Below the pieces are notes generated by a model, which was not told the origin of the DNA, ran no database searches, and saw nothing but the letters and a program-made list of their open reading frames with translations. A DNA stretch of 64,000 nucleotides from Robiginitomaculum sp. (GTDB taxonomy: Bacteria; Pseudomonadota; Alphaproteobacteria; Caulobacterales; Maricaulaceae): assembly GCA_002733805.1 (NCBI GenBank), contig NVXG01000004.1, positions 41,153 to 105,152 of the forward strand, given 5' to 3'. Positions within the stretch are counted from its first letter, which is position 1. Each line of letters starts with the position of its first letter. Below are positions 48,639 to 55,924 of this stretch, in pieces. The translations under genes were made by a program, and so were the position numbers.

Positions 48639-49743
48639 ATGCGTGCAGAACTCGAATCCATGGCCACCGAAATCAAGCAGTCTATTGAACTGCTGAGGAG
48701 GCGCCTTTGACTGGGATACCGCTGAAAAAAGACGGGATGAACTGGACGCATTAGCCGAAGCACCGGATTTCTGGAATGATTCCACTTCGGCTCGTCGGTT
48801 GATGCGTGAGCGCAATAGGCTGGACAAGGCTATGCAGGATGTCAGCGGATTGTCTGATGACCTTGCCGATGCCATTGAATTAGCTGAAATGGCCGAGATG
48901 GACGACGATGCCGAATTGGCGGATGAGGTGGAGGCCAACTTTACGGAAATGGCCAAGCGCGCCAGAGCTGCCGAGCTGGAAGCCCTGCTTTCTGGGGAAG
49001 CGGATGGCAATGATACGTTTATTGAGATACACGCCGGAGCCGGTGGCACGGAAAGCCAAGACTGGGCATCCATGTTGCTGCGTATGTACACCCGCTGGGC
49101 CAATTCACGCGGGTTCAAAGTCGAGTTGATTGAACAACAAAACGGCGAAGAGGCCGGGATCAAAAGCGCCACCATTCAGATCAAGGGTGACAATGCCTTT
49201 GGTTGGGCAAAAACCGAATCCGGTGTGCATCGTCTGGTGCGAATTTCACCGTTTGACTCGTCGGCCCGCCGCCATACCAGTTTTTCTTCCGTGTGGGTCT
49301 ATCCGGTTTTGGATGACAATATCGAAGTGGAAATCGAAGAAAAAGACGTGCGAACCGATACCTACCGGGCCAGTGGCGCTGGTGGGCAGCACATCAATAA
49401 AACAGACTCAGCCGTGCGTTTGACCCACAAACCAACCGGCATTGTGGTGCAATGCCAAAATGATCGATCGCAGCACAAAAACCGGGCAACAGCTTGGGAC
49501 ATGCTGCGGGCCAGATTGTATGAAAAAGCCATGCAGGAAAGAGAGGCTGAAGCCCAACAGGCCGAAGATGCCAAGTCTGATATTGGTTGGGGTCACCAGA
49601 TCAGATCATACGTCTTGCAACCCTACCAGATGGTCAAAGACTTGCGAACCAATGTGGAAACATCCAACACCCAAGCCGTGCTGGATGGCGATCTGGACGC
49701 GTTTATGGCTGCATCATTGGCGGCGCAAGTCGGTTCTGAGTAA
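48639..49743 (+). CDS. prfB: Peptide chain release factor 2, with programmed +1 frameshift (367 aa)
   Basis: Reads UGA/UAA stops and releases the chain. The coding sequence is joined: 48639-48707 (23 codons) then 48709-49743 after skipping one base at an in-frame TGA. The codon-reading tripeptide SPF is at 203-205 and the catalytic GGQ is at 248-250, in [15 protein letters not shown]; both positions are within 2 of E. coli RF2. AAAGGGA precedes the start. A reading beginning at 48799 only covers the downstream part. It is the third gene of the amiC-mrcA-prfB run. Confidence 0.97.
48696..48711 (+). promoter_or_regulatory. RF2 autoregulatory frameshift site
   Basis: AGGAGG (48696-48701) acts as an internal Shine-Dalgarno, CGC is the 3-base spacer, and CTT-TGA-C (48705-48711) is the slip site. 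Low RF2 slows reading of TGA and ribosomes slip +1 into the release factor frame. Order, spacing and the CTTTGAC core match the classic prfB site. Confidence 0.95.
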
Positions 49744-49749
49744 CCTTGC

Positions 49750-49776
49750 TCAAGTCGTCTTATTCAAGTCGTCTTA
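49750..49776. repeat. Tandem 13-bp direct repeat
   Basis: TCAAGTCGTCTTA occurs twice (49750-49762 and 49764-49776), one base apart, starting 7 bases after the prfB stop. It is in the 113-base gap before the small His/Cys gene. It may be a short duplication or paired regulator site. Confidence 0.8.
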
Positions 49777-49836
49777 ATTGTTACGAAAAGATCATTTGCT
49801 TGTCGGCCGAATGTTCAATATCCTTTGTCTTCTGAA

Positions 49837-49849
49837 CACAATTGTTGTG
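49837..49849. promoter_or_regulatory. Short palindrome before the His/Cys small gene
   Basis: CACAA-TTG-TTGTG is a perfect 5-bp inverted repeat ending 7 bases before the ATG at 49857. A wider pair TGTTCA (49812-49817)/TGAACA (49833-49838) flanks it. It might be a metal-responsive operator for the pair below, which is inferred from position only. Confidence 0.25.
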
Positions 49850-49856
49850 CTGACGT

Positions 49857-50150
49857 ATGAAGTTTTTCCGAAATACCTTGCTGGCTTGCCTGTTTTTGTC
49901 GGTGCAAGTCTTTGCCGTGGCACATGCCGCAACAAGTGATGCAAGAGATCATCAGCATAAGGATGTTGAGTGTTCAATTTGCATCCATGCGTCAGATGCA
50001 CAAAAAGTACTTGGTGCGGCTTTATTTTTTGGTCCGGACCTGATCCTTGCACACAGTGTTGAGCCAAAAATTTTCCAAAATGGAATTTCTTTTGCAATCT
50101 CGAATACGCAACACATTCGCGCCCCGCCGGTTTCCATCCAACACTCATAA
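49857..50150 (+). CDS. Small exported His/Cys protein, DUF2946-like (97 aa)
   Basis: A signal peptide (MKFFRNTLLACLFLSVQVFA) is followed by a His/Cys cluster, HQHKDVECSICIHASD, and a C-terminal IRAPPVSI motif. A small exported protein with CxxC/His and a terminal RAPP is the layout of DUF2946-type proteins that sit before TonB receptors for metals. It may bind zinc or copper, which is an inference. The ZnuD-like receptor begins 61 bases downstream, so they likely share a transcript. Confidence 0.65.
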   Translation: MKFFRNTLLACLFLSVQVFAVAHAATSDARDHQHKDVECSICIHASDAQKVLGAALFFGPDLILAHSVEPKIFQNGISFAISNTQHIRAPPVSIQHS

Positions 50151-50211
50151 ATCTCGTATTTTTTTGATCTGCGTCTCCGGTTAGGAGGTGCACTGTTGTT
50201 TGAGAATCATC

Positions 50212-52233
50212 ATGACAAAACTATCTTTTGTACCGGTCGCCGGAGCATTGTTTGTATTGCTCCCCGCTGCACCGGGTTTTTCACAATCCAGTTCAACACA
50301 AGCGATCAACACCGATGACGAAATCATTGTGACAACGTCTCCATTGGGCCAGGTCGCCGATGAGTCGCTGGTCGGAACTTCGATTGTTGGAAAAGAGGAG
50401 CTAAAGCTACGAATGGCTGGCTCGGTTGGCGAGTTGCTGAAGTTTGAGCCCGGCATCTCCTCAACTTTTTTTGGTCCCGGTGCGAGCCGTCCGATCATTC
50501 GGGGGCAGGGTGGGGACCGCATTCGTGTGCTGGACAATGGGATCGGTTCTATCGATGCATCATCGGCCAGCCCGGACCATGGCGTTGCGATTGAACCAGC
50601 TATGGCCGAGCGGGTTGAGATTGTGCGCGGGTCAGGCTTGCTTCGGTTTGGCAGTTCCGGCGCGGGGGGCGTGGTCAATGTGATTGATGGCCGCATTCCC
50701 GATGCTGTGCCAGTCCAGCCGATCACCGGGGTCATTCGGGTCGGGGCCGCAACCGTAGATTCGTCCCGCGAAATTGCTGGCGGATTTAACTTTGCGCCCC
50801 GATCAAATGCACAACTCATCCCTGTATTTCATGTCGAAGCTGCCAAACGAACCAGCAATGACTATTCTGTTCCGGGGTTCACAGAGGTCGCAGCTTTGCG
50901 TGCATTGCCTGGGAACCATCCTGCAGGGGTCGTCGTAAACTCGGCTGCGGAAAGTCTTTCTCTAGCCGCCGGGTTTAGTTTGATTGGGGCACAGGGGTAT
51001 GTCGGCATTGCCGTGAAAAGTTTGGATAGTAAGTACGGGATACCGGGCGGCGATGAATTGCCAACCATTGAATTGAAACAGTTTCGTTACGACGCGAACG
51101 GTTCCTACCAATTTGATGGTGGGTTTCTGGATAGAGTTGATTTTTTTGGTGGGATTGCTGACTATAAACACGCGGAAATTGAAGAAACTGGCGCGGTTGG
51201 AACCATATTTCGAAATCAGGGTTGGGAAACCCGGGTCGAGTTTGTGCAAGCAAAAATCGGAAAATATCAAGCTGCCTATGGCTTGCAACTTCAAAGTCGT
51301 GATTTTTCGGCCATAGGGGAGGAGGCATTTGTACCCCCCACCCGAACCCGTCAAACCGGGTTTTTTACCTTCCAACAATTCAATGCCGGCGGATGGCATA
51401 TGGAAGGGGCGCTGCGGTATGAAACCACCCGACATACGAGCCTGCTTAGCGGGGCTGAACGTTCTTTTGAGGGGCTTAGTCTATCCAGCGGGTTGGATCA
51501 TCATATCAACTCCCGACTGAAACTTGGCGGTACCGTGTTCCGAACTGTGCGATCGCCAAACAGCAATGAGCTGTTTTCCAATGGTCCCCACTTGGCAACG
51601 GCCCAATTTGAGTTGGGTGACATTGATTTGCAGCAAGAAATTGCCACTGGAGCAGAATTGGTGGCTCGCTATAAAAATGGTGATTTTTCGATGGACCTCA
51701 ACCTGTTCTACACTCGGTACCAAAACTATGTGTTTGGCGAAGAAACCGGCGCGGTTCGAGACGGACTTGCTGTGTTTCAGTTTCGAGGTGCCAATGCGCG
51801 GTTTCAGGGGGTGGAGGTGCAGATCAGCAAAGGCTTAGGCCAGTGGAAGGGCTGGGATATGCTGCTGACCGGACAGTTGGATCTTGTGAATGCAAATCTG
51901 ACCGATGGGGTGGATGAACCATTGCCCCGCATTCCGCCCATGCACGGACTGCTGGGGGTGGAAGCCGATAATGGGATATGGTCCTTGCGTACAGAATTGT
52001 TTATGGCTGCGACCCAAAATGCCCTGGCCCGCAATGAGACCCGGACAGCAGGCTATGTCATGGCCAACGCTTTTGTGGCGGTTCGGCCGTTTCGATCCAA
52101 TGACGCAATCCAGTTTCGAGCCTCGGTTTCCAATATTTTTGATGCGACAGCACGTCAACACACCTCCTTTTTGAAGGATGTTGTGCCATTGCCCGGTCGA
52201 AATGTTCGCGTGTCTTTGGATGTGGAGTTTTAG
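50212..52233 (+). CDS. TonB-dependent receptor, ZnuD-like (673 aa)
   Basis: An outer-membrane uptake barrel. The signal peptide ends around PGFSQ. DEIIVTTSPLGQVADES begins the plug. The stretch DASSASPDHGVAIEPAMAERVEIVRG, then GSSGAGGVVNVIDGRIPDAVP, closely follows the zinc piracy receptor ZnuD, more than the other two receptors here. AGGAGG at 50183-50188 lies 11 bases before TTG 50200, which adds 4 residues; ATG 50212 is the conservative start. The upstream His/Cys protein fits metal uptake. The stop shares bases with the convergent DUF4345 gene. Confidence 0.85.
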   Translation: MTKLSFVPVAGALFVLLPAAPGFSQSSSTQAINTDDEIIVTTSPLGQVADESLVGTSIVGKEELKLRMAGSVGELLKFEPGISSTFFGPGASRPIIRGQGGDRIRVLDNGIGSIDASSASPDHGVAIEPAMAERVEIVRGSGLLRFGSSGAGGVVNVIDGRIPDAVPVQPITGVIRVGAATVDSSREIAGGFNFAPRSNAQLIPVFHVEAAKRTSNDYSVPGFTEVAALRALPGNHPAGVVVNSAAESLSLAAGFSLIGAQGYVGIAVKSLDSKYGIPGGDELPTIELKQFRYDANGSYQFDGGFLDRVDFFGGIADYKHAEIEETGAVGTIFRNQGWETRVEFVQAKIGKYQAAYGLQLQSRDFSAIGEEAFVPPTRTRQTGFFTFQQFNAGGWHMEGALRYETTRHTSLLSGAERSFEGLSLSSGLDHHINSRLKLGGTVFRTVRSPNSNELFSNGPHLATAQFELGDIDLQQEIATGAELVARYKNGDFSMDLNLFYTRYQNYVFGEETGAVRDGLAVFQFRGANARFQGVEVQISKGLGQWKGWDMLLTGQLDLVNANLTDGVDEPLPRIPPMHGLLGVEADNGIWSLRTELFMAATQNALARNETRTAGYVMANAFVAVRPFRSNDAIQFRASVSNIFDATARQHTSFLKDVVPLPGRNVRVSLDVEF

Positions 52234-52589
52234 AGAGCTTGGGAAACCCAAGGCATAATTAGCAAAAAGCCAACCAAAAACTCAATCAAAATTGAGACGA
52301 TGTTGATCCGCGTTACGGAATGATCTGGACCCATGAACAGGGTGCGGATCAATCCGGCGCCGATCCAAGCAGCGCCTAAAGTACCATAGGCTTCTGGTGA
52401 ATTGACCAGAAATGAGAACAAGCCGGCACATAAAAACAAACCGCCCAACGTGGCCCGGACTTCTGTTTTGGCTTCGACGCGATCGGGGCGAAAGTCGAGA
52501 TTGATTAACCGGATGACTTTGGCAGGAAACAGCATGCCGCCCACGCCAAGGGCGGCGGTGAACAATGCGCCTATCTGGGCGGTCAACAT
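52230..52589 (-). CDS. DUF4345-like membrane protein (119 aa)
   Basis: A small integral membrane protein with four hydrophobic helices (about 3-20, 46-64, 68-85, 97-116). EVRATLGGLFLCAGLFSFL and GAAWIGAGLIR match the small DUF4345-type proteins. Function is unknown. It is convergent with the ZnuD-like receptor, sharing 4 bases at the stops, and lies 7 bases after the bactofilin stop, so it could be the last gene of the M23-bactofilin run. Confidence 0.7.
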   Translation of the reverse strand: MLTAQIGALFTAALGVGGMLFPAKVIRLINLDFRPDRVEAKTEVRATLGGLFLCAGLFSFLVNSPEAYGTLGAAWIGAGLIRTLFMGPDHSVTRINIVSILIEFLVGFLLIMPWVSQAL

Positions 52590-52596
52590 CGATTAA

Positions 52597-53106
52597 TTAC
52601 TTCTTGGTGCCCATGACCGGTGGGGCAATTGTGCCGACATTGGTTACGGGTGGGGCAGCCGGTGAGGCGGCAGCTTTGGGCACGGCCTTTTTGGCGGCAC
52701 TGGTAGGGTCGCTGGCATGACGGCATTGGCCTTCAAAAAACGCACCGTTTTCCATGGACAATGTGGAGTGGGTGATGTCGCCTTCGACCCGCGCAGTTGC
52801 TGCCAACTGAATTTGGCGACCGCGCAATTTACCCAATACTTTACCGCGAACGATAATCGTATCGGCCACAACTTCGCCTTTGATCACAGCCTTTTCGCCA
52901 ATGGTAATCGATCCGGCCCGGATATCGCCTTCGACTGTACCATCGAGCTGAATTTCACCTTCAGCGATGATAGAGCCATTGACGGCCAGATCGCCACTTA
53001 AAATTGAGGGTGCAGAATGTTGTGACATGGACTTTCCAATCGGTTTGGCCGGTTTGACAGCGGTGGGGGCAGCTGAGCTGGTGCTTTTATCCCTTTTGTT
53101 GAACAT
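52597..53106 (-). CDS. Bactofilin (169 aa)
   Basis: A polymerising cytoskeletal protein. The core (about 33-130) is a right-handed beta-helix of short repeats: SILSGDLAVNGSIIAEG, EIQLDGTVEGDI, VVADTIIVRG and ARVEGDITHSTLSME. Disordered Lys/Pro/Ala tails flank it on both sides. The start overlaps the M23 peptidase stop by 20 bases. Bactofilin-M23 pairs localise wall cleavage to control cell shape, as in stalked and budding alphaproteobacteria. Confidence 0.95.
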   Translation of the reverse strand: MFNKRDKSTSSAAPTAVKPAKPIGKSMSQHSAPSILSGDLAVNGSIIAEGEIQLDGTVEGDIRAGSITIGEKAVIKGEVVADTIIVRGKVLGKLRGRQIQLAATARVEGDITHSTLSMENGAFFEGQCRHASDPTSAAKKAVPKAAASPAAPPVTNVGTIAPPVMGTKK

Positions 53107-54316
53107 AAAGGCCTGCTTTCAAGAATTTTTCAGGGTCATAAACTTTTCCATTATGCCATACTTCATAATGTAAGTGCACACCTGTAGAGCGTCCGCTGGA
53201 ACCCATCAAGCCTAATTTGTCACCTTCTTGCACCATCTGCCCACGCTTAACAGTTACCTTGGCCATATGTCCGTAACGGGTGCGAAATCCTTGTCCGTGG
53301 TTGATCTCGACAAATCTGCCATACCCGGCTTTCCAACCGGCATAGGTAACCTTTCCAGCCGCTGTTGCACCGATGGGAGCCAGACGAAAGGCACCAAAAT
53401 CCTGCCCGGAATGACGGGCTGGTTTTCCGGTGATTGGGTCAATTCGCCCCCCAAATTTACTGGTACGGCGATGTTCGGCCATAACCGGTGTACCCAATGG
53501 CGCGGCTTCGAGTATCCGTTCCAATTGTTCGGCTTCGGACAAACGAACGGAAACCCGCATGATCCGTTTTGAAAACGCATTGTCGAGATGAAGCACTTCA
53601 CCAAAAACTTCTGCCTCGCTCATGGCCACAAACGGGCCACCGACATTCTTGTTGTTGGTGGCTAAAAAGGTGTTGGCATTCAAGCCGGTAAATTGCAAAA
53701 CCGCGCGCAAATTCTCGATCCGCTCACCAGTGGTTTCTTCGGCTTGGCGTAAGATCAGGCTTTGTTCATTTTCCAGCATGGCCAACCTGGCTAAGGGTGG
53801 ATTACGATTGTCTACAATTGCGATGTCCAGAGGTCTGGATTGTCTGGGCTCCGGATCTTGGGCTGATGCTGCCATAACTAGGTTGCCGGATTTTACCGGT
53901 TGGCGAAAATCAGTAACCAAGGTCGGTTCGCTCACATGGTTGAGCAGTAATTTCAAAGTATTCAAACGTTGTTCGAATTCATCAGCGGCTGATGAGAAAT
54001 CTGCTGTGCGGTTTTCAAGTAAAGAACGAGTGGAGGCTTCTCTGGCCCGGGCTTCAGATAACAGCCGTTGCACCTTGGCGCGGCTCTCCAGAGCGCGCTG
54101 GCTTTGGGTGGTCAGGAATTGTCCGCTGACAAAAAAACTGATCGAGGAATAGACGACCCACATCGCAAGCACAGATACAACGCTGACCGCCACCATCTGT
54201 GTGCGTGGCGTCAGTGAGATATAACTCACTTTTCCTTCGCTTCGATGATAGATCTGGCGCTCTGGAAAAACGCGCTGAACCCATCTGCGGAACCCTGTAA
54301 GGACCCGATTGCTCAT
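53087..54316 (-). CDS. M23 peptidase, LmdC-like (409 aa)
   Basis: An inner-membrane-anchored endopeptidase of peptidoglycan cross-links. A cytoplasmic N-terminus with basic residues, one membrane helix (about 40-64), a coiled-coil periplasmic region (about 68-270) and a C-terminal LytM domain are visible. Zinc ligands are complete: H302 and D306 in ARHSGQDFG, and H381/H383 in VHLHYEVW. The ATG at 54316 with GGGGTGAG upstream is preferred to one at 54370. It overlaps the bactofilin gene, so the partner pair is translated together. Confidence 0.94.
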   Translation of the reverse strand: MSNRVLTGFRRWVQRVFPERQIYHRSEGKVSYISLTPRTQMVAVSVVSVLAMWVVYSSISFFVSGQFLTTQSQRALESRAKVQRLLSEARAREASTRSLLENRTADFSSAADEFEQRLNTLKLLLNHVSEPTLVTDFRQPVKSGNLVMAASAQDPEPRQSRPLDIAIVDNRNPPLARLAMLENEQSLILRQAEETTGERIENLRAVLQFTGLNANTFLATNNKNVGGPFVAMSEAEVFGEVLHLDNAFSKRIMRVSVRLSEAEQLERILEAAPLGTPVMAEHRRTSKFGGRIDPITGKPARHSGQDFGAFRLAPIGATAAGKVTYAGWKAGYGRFVEINHGQGFRTRYGHMAKVTVKRGQMVQEGDKLGLMGSSGRSTGVHLHYEVWHNGKVYDPEKFLKAGLYVQQKG

Positions 54317-54564
54317 TCTCACCCCGAATGTATTTCCCCTAAGGAGGCGGCATAAAACCGGATCGGGCAATTGAAGGCAATAGCTGAATCAAAAGTTAAT
54401 CTATATCCGTACCATTTTCGCTCATTTTCGACCAAATTTATGCCTGTCAGGGGAAAGTTGAGAGGTCGCAACAAGTTATCGCCGAATTGCCGACCTTCTT
54501 TTTGTCAAAAATAACCTGAAAAAGCAGATGAAAATACTGTTTCATCTCAACAAGTCAGAGATAT

Positions 54565-55338
54565 TCAGCTTTCGGAGTAGTAGGATTTGGCCATGCCAGC
54601 CTGATCTCTGGCTTCGGTATTAAACGGCGGGCGCAAAGTGCTGGTGAACCGCTGTGCAACCAATTGGCGAAAATGTGCTTCGGGCTCCAAACCCAAAACG
54701 GCACAAACCCGTTCGAACCATTTTACGCCAATCGCCACGTGCCCAATTTCTTCGTCATAGATGGTTTGCAGGGCTTCGGCGGCTATTTGATCCTTGGCGG
54801 TTTTTAATCGGGCGATCATCGGCGGTGTAACATCAAGTCCTCTGGCTTCCAGAACCATGGGGGCGATTGCTAGCCGCGCATCAACCCGGTCATTGGTGGC
54901 GGTCGCCGCATCCCACATGCCGCCATGCACGGCTAGATCGCCATACTCCATGCCGCGCTCCTGCATAATGCCGGATAACAGTAAAAAGTGCTGCGCCTCT
55001 TCTTGTCCGACCCGCAGCCAGTCCTGACAAAACTCTAGGCTCCAGTCTGGCGCGATGGGGGTGCAAAAGGCAAACCGGGCGATCATGTCAAATGCCAAAT
55101 CCATGGCATTGACCTCGATGTGGGCAACGGCGTGCAACAAGGCAAGGCGTCCGGTTTCAGACCCCCATTTTCGTTTGGGTGCATGGCCGGGGGCAACGAT
55201 TTGGATATGGGTTGATCGTGCTGGAATTTTCGGAATGTGCTGGGCAATTCTGGATGCTGATACACAATTCGGCTGCATTGGCTGGTCAGAAAAGGCCAGC
55301 GCTAGCCGGGCTTTTGTTTGCGGATCCGGTTCCTGCAA
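54565..55338 (-). CDS. DUF455 ferritin-like protein (257 aa)
   Basis: A helical ferritin-like domain with diiron-type Glu/His pairs: LLHAVAHIEVNAMDLAF, WLRVGQEEAQHFLLL, YGDLAVHGGMWD and IYDEEIGHVAIGVKWF. Function is unknown; it may be an oxygenase-type enzyme. The only standard start is TTG 55338, without a ribosome site. The 11 codons before it, back to the bcp stop, are in frame and read as a plausible N-terminus (GPAAQLSCSI), so the true start is unclear. Confidence 0.85.
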   Translation of the reverse strand: MQEPDPQTKARLALAFSDQPMQPNCVSASRIAQHIPKIPARSTHIQIVAPGHAPKRKWGSETGRLALLHAVAHIEVNAMDLAFDMIARFAFCTPIAPDWSLEFCQDWLRVGQEEAQHFLLLSGIMQERGMEYGDLAVHGGMWDAATATNDRVDARLAIAPMVLEARGLDVTPPMIARLKTAKDQIAAEALQTIYDEEIGHVAIGVKWFERVCAVLGLEPEAHFRQLVAQRFTSTLRPPFNTEARDQAGMAKSYYSES

Positions 55339-55371
55339 GATCGAACAGGATAGTTGCGCAGCCGGTCCATG

Positions 55372-55848
55372 CTATGCAGACAAGTCCTGAGCCGCTTCCA
55401 ATACGGCTTCCACATGCCCTTTGAGCTTTACCTTGCGCCAGATTTTGGCGATATGACCTTCTGTGTCGATCAAATAGGTGGCCCGTTCAATGCCCATGTA
55501 TTTTCGGCCGTACATACTTTTTTCAACCCAGACATTGTATGACTGGATCATTGCCAATTCTTCATCAGAAGCCAGTTGGATTTTTAACCCATGCTTTGCC
55601 TTGAATTTGTCATGTTTTTTGACGCTATCTTTGGAAACGCCCACAATGACGGTGTTGGCTTTTGCAAATTCCTCAAGGTTTTCAGTAAAACTGATCGCCT
55701 GACTGGTGCATCCTGATGTATCGTCCTTCGGGTAAAAATAAAGGACTAGGTTTTGACCTTTGAATTGATCAAGGCATATCTCTTGACCGCCATCGCCGGG
55801 CAAGGTGAAATTCGGGGCAGAGTCAGTAATCTGCAATGGTTTGGGCAT
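55372..55848 (-). CDS. bcp: Thioredoxin-dependent peroxiredoxin Bcp (158 aa)
   Basis: Reduces hydrogen peroxide and organic peroxides in the cytoplasm. SAPNFTLPGDGG starts the fold. Peroxidatic Cys47 sits in DDTSGCTSQAISF. The resolving Cys, five residues later in E. coli Bcp, is Ile52, so this is a 1-Cys variant. No other Cys but C25 is present. AAGGAAG before ATG 55848 fixes the start; the long upstream extension in frame is not coding. Its TAG stop is followed in frame by the DUF455 coding region. Confidence 0.94.
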   Translation of the reverse strand: MPKPLQITDSAPNFTLPGDGGQEICLDQFKGQNLVLYFYPKDDTSGCTSQAISFTENLEEFAKANTVIVGVSKDSVKKHDKFKAKHGLKIQLASDEELAMIQSYNVWVEKSMYGRKYMGIERATYLIDTEGHIAKIWRKVKLKGHVEAVLEAAQDLSA

Positions 55849-55924
55849 GAAGAACTTCCTTTTCGAAATTTGAACAGGTTGTTGCACATCTTGCCCAATT
55901 GGCAAATACGCCGAGTTTTCCTGC

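Noticed and set aside
48799..49743. prfB starting at an internal codon at 48799
   Set aside because: It would drop the conserved N-terminus; the upstream 23 codons plus the CTTTGAC shift site restore a full-length RF2.
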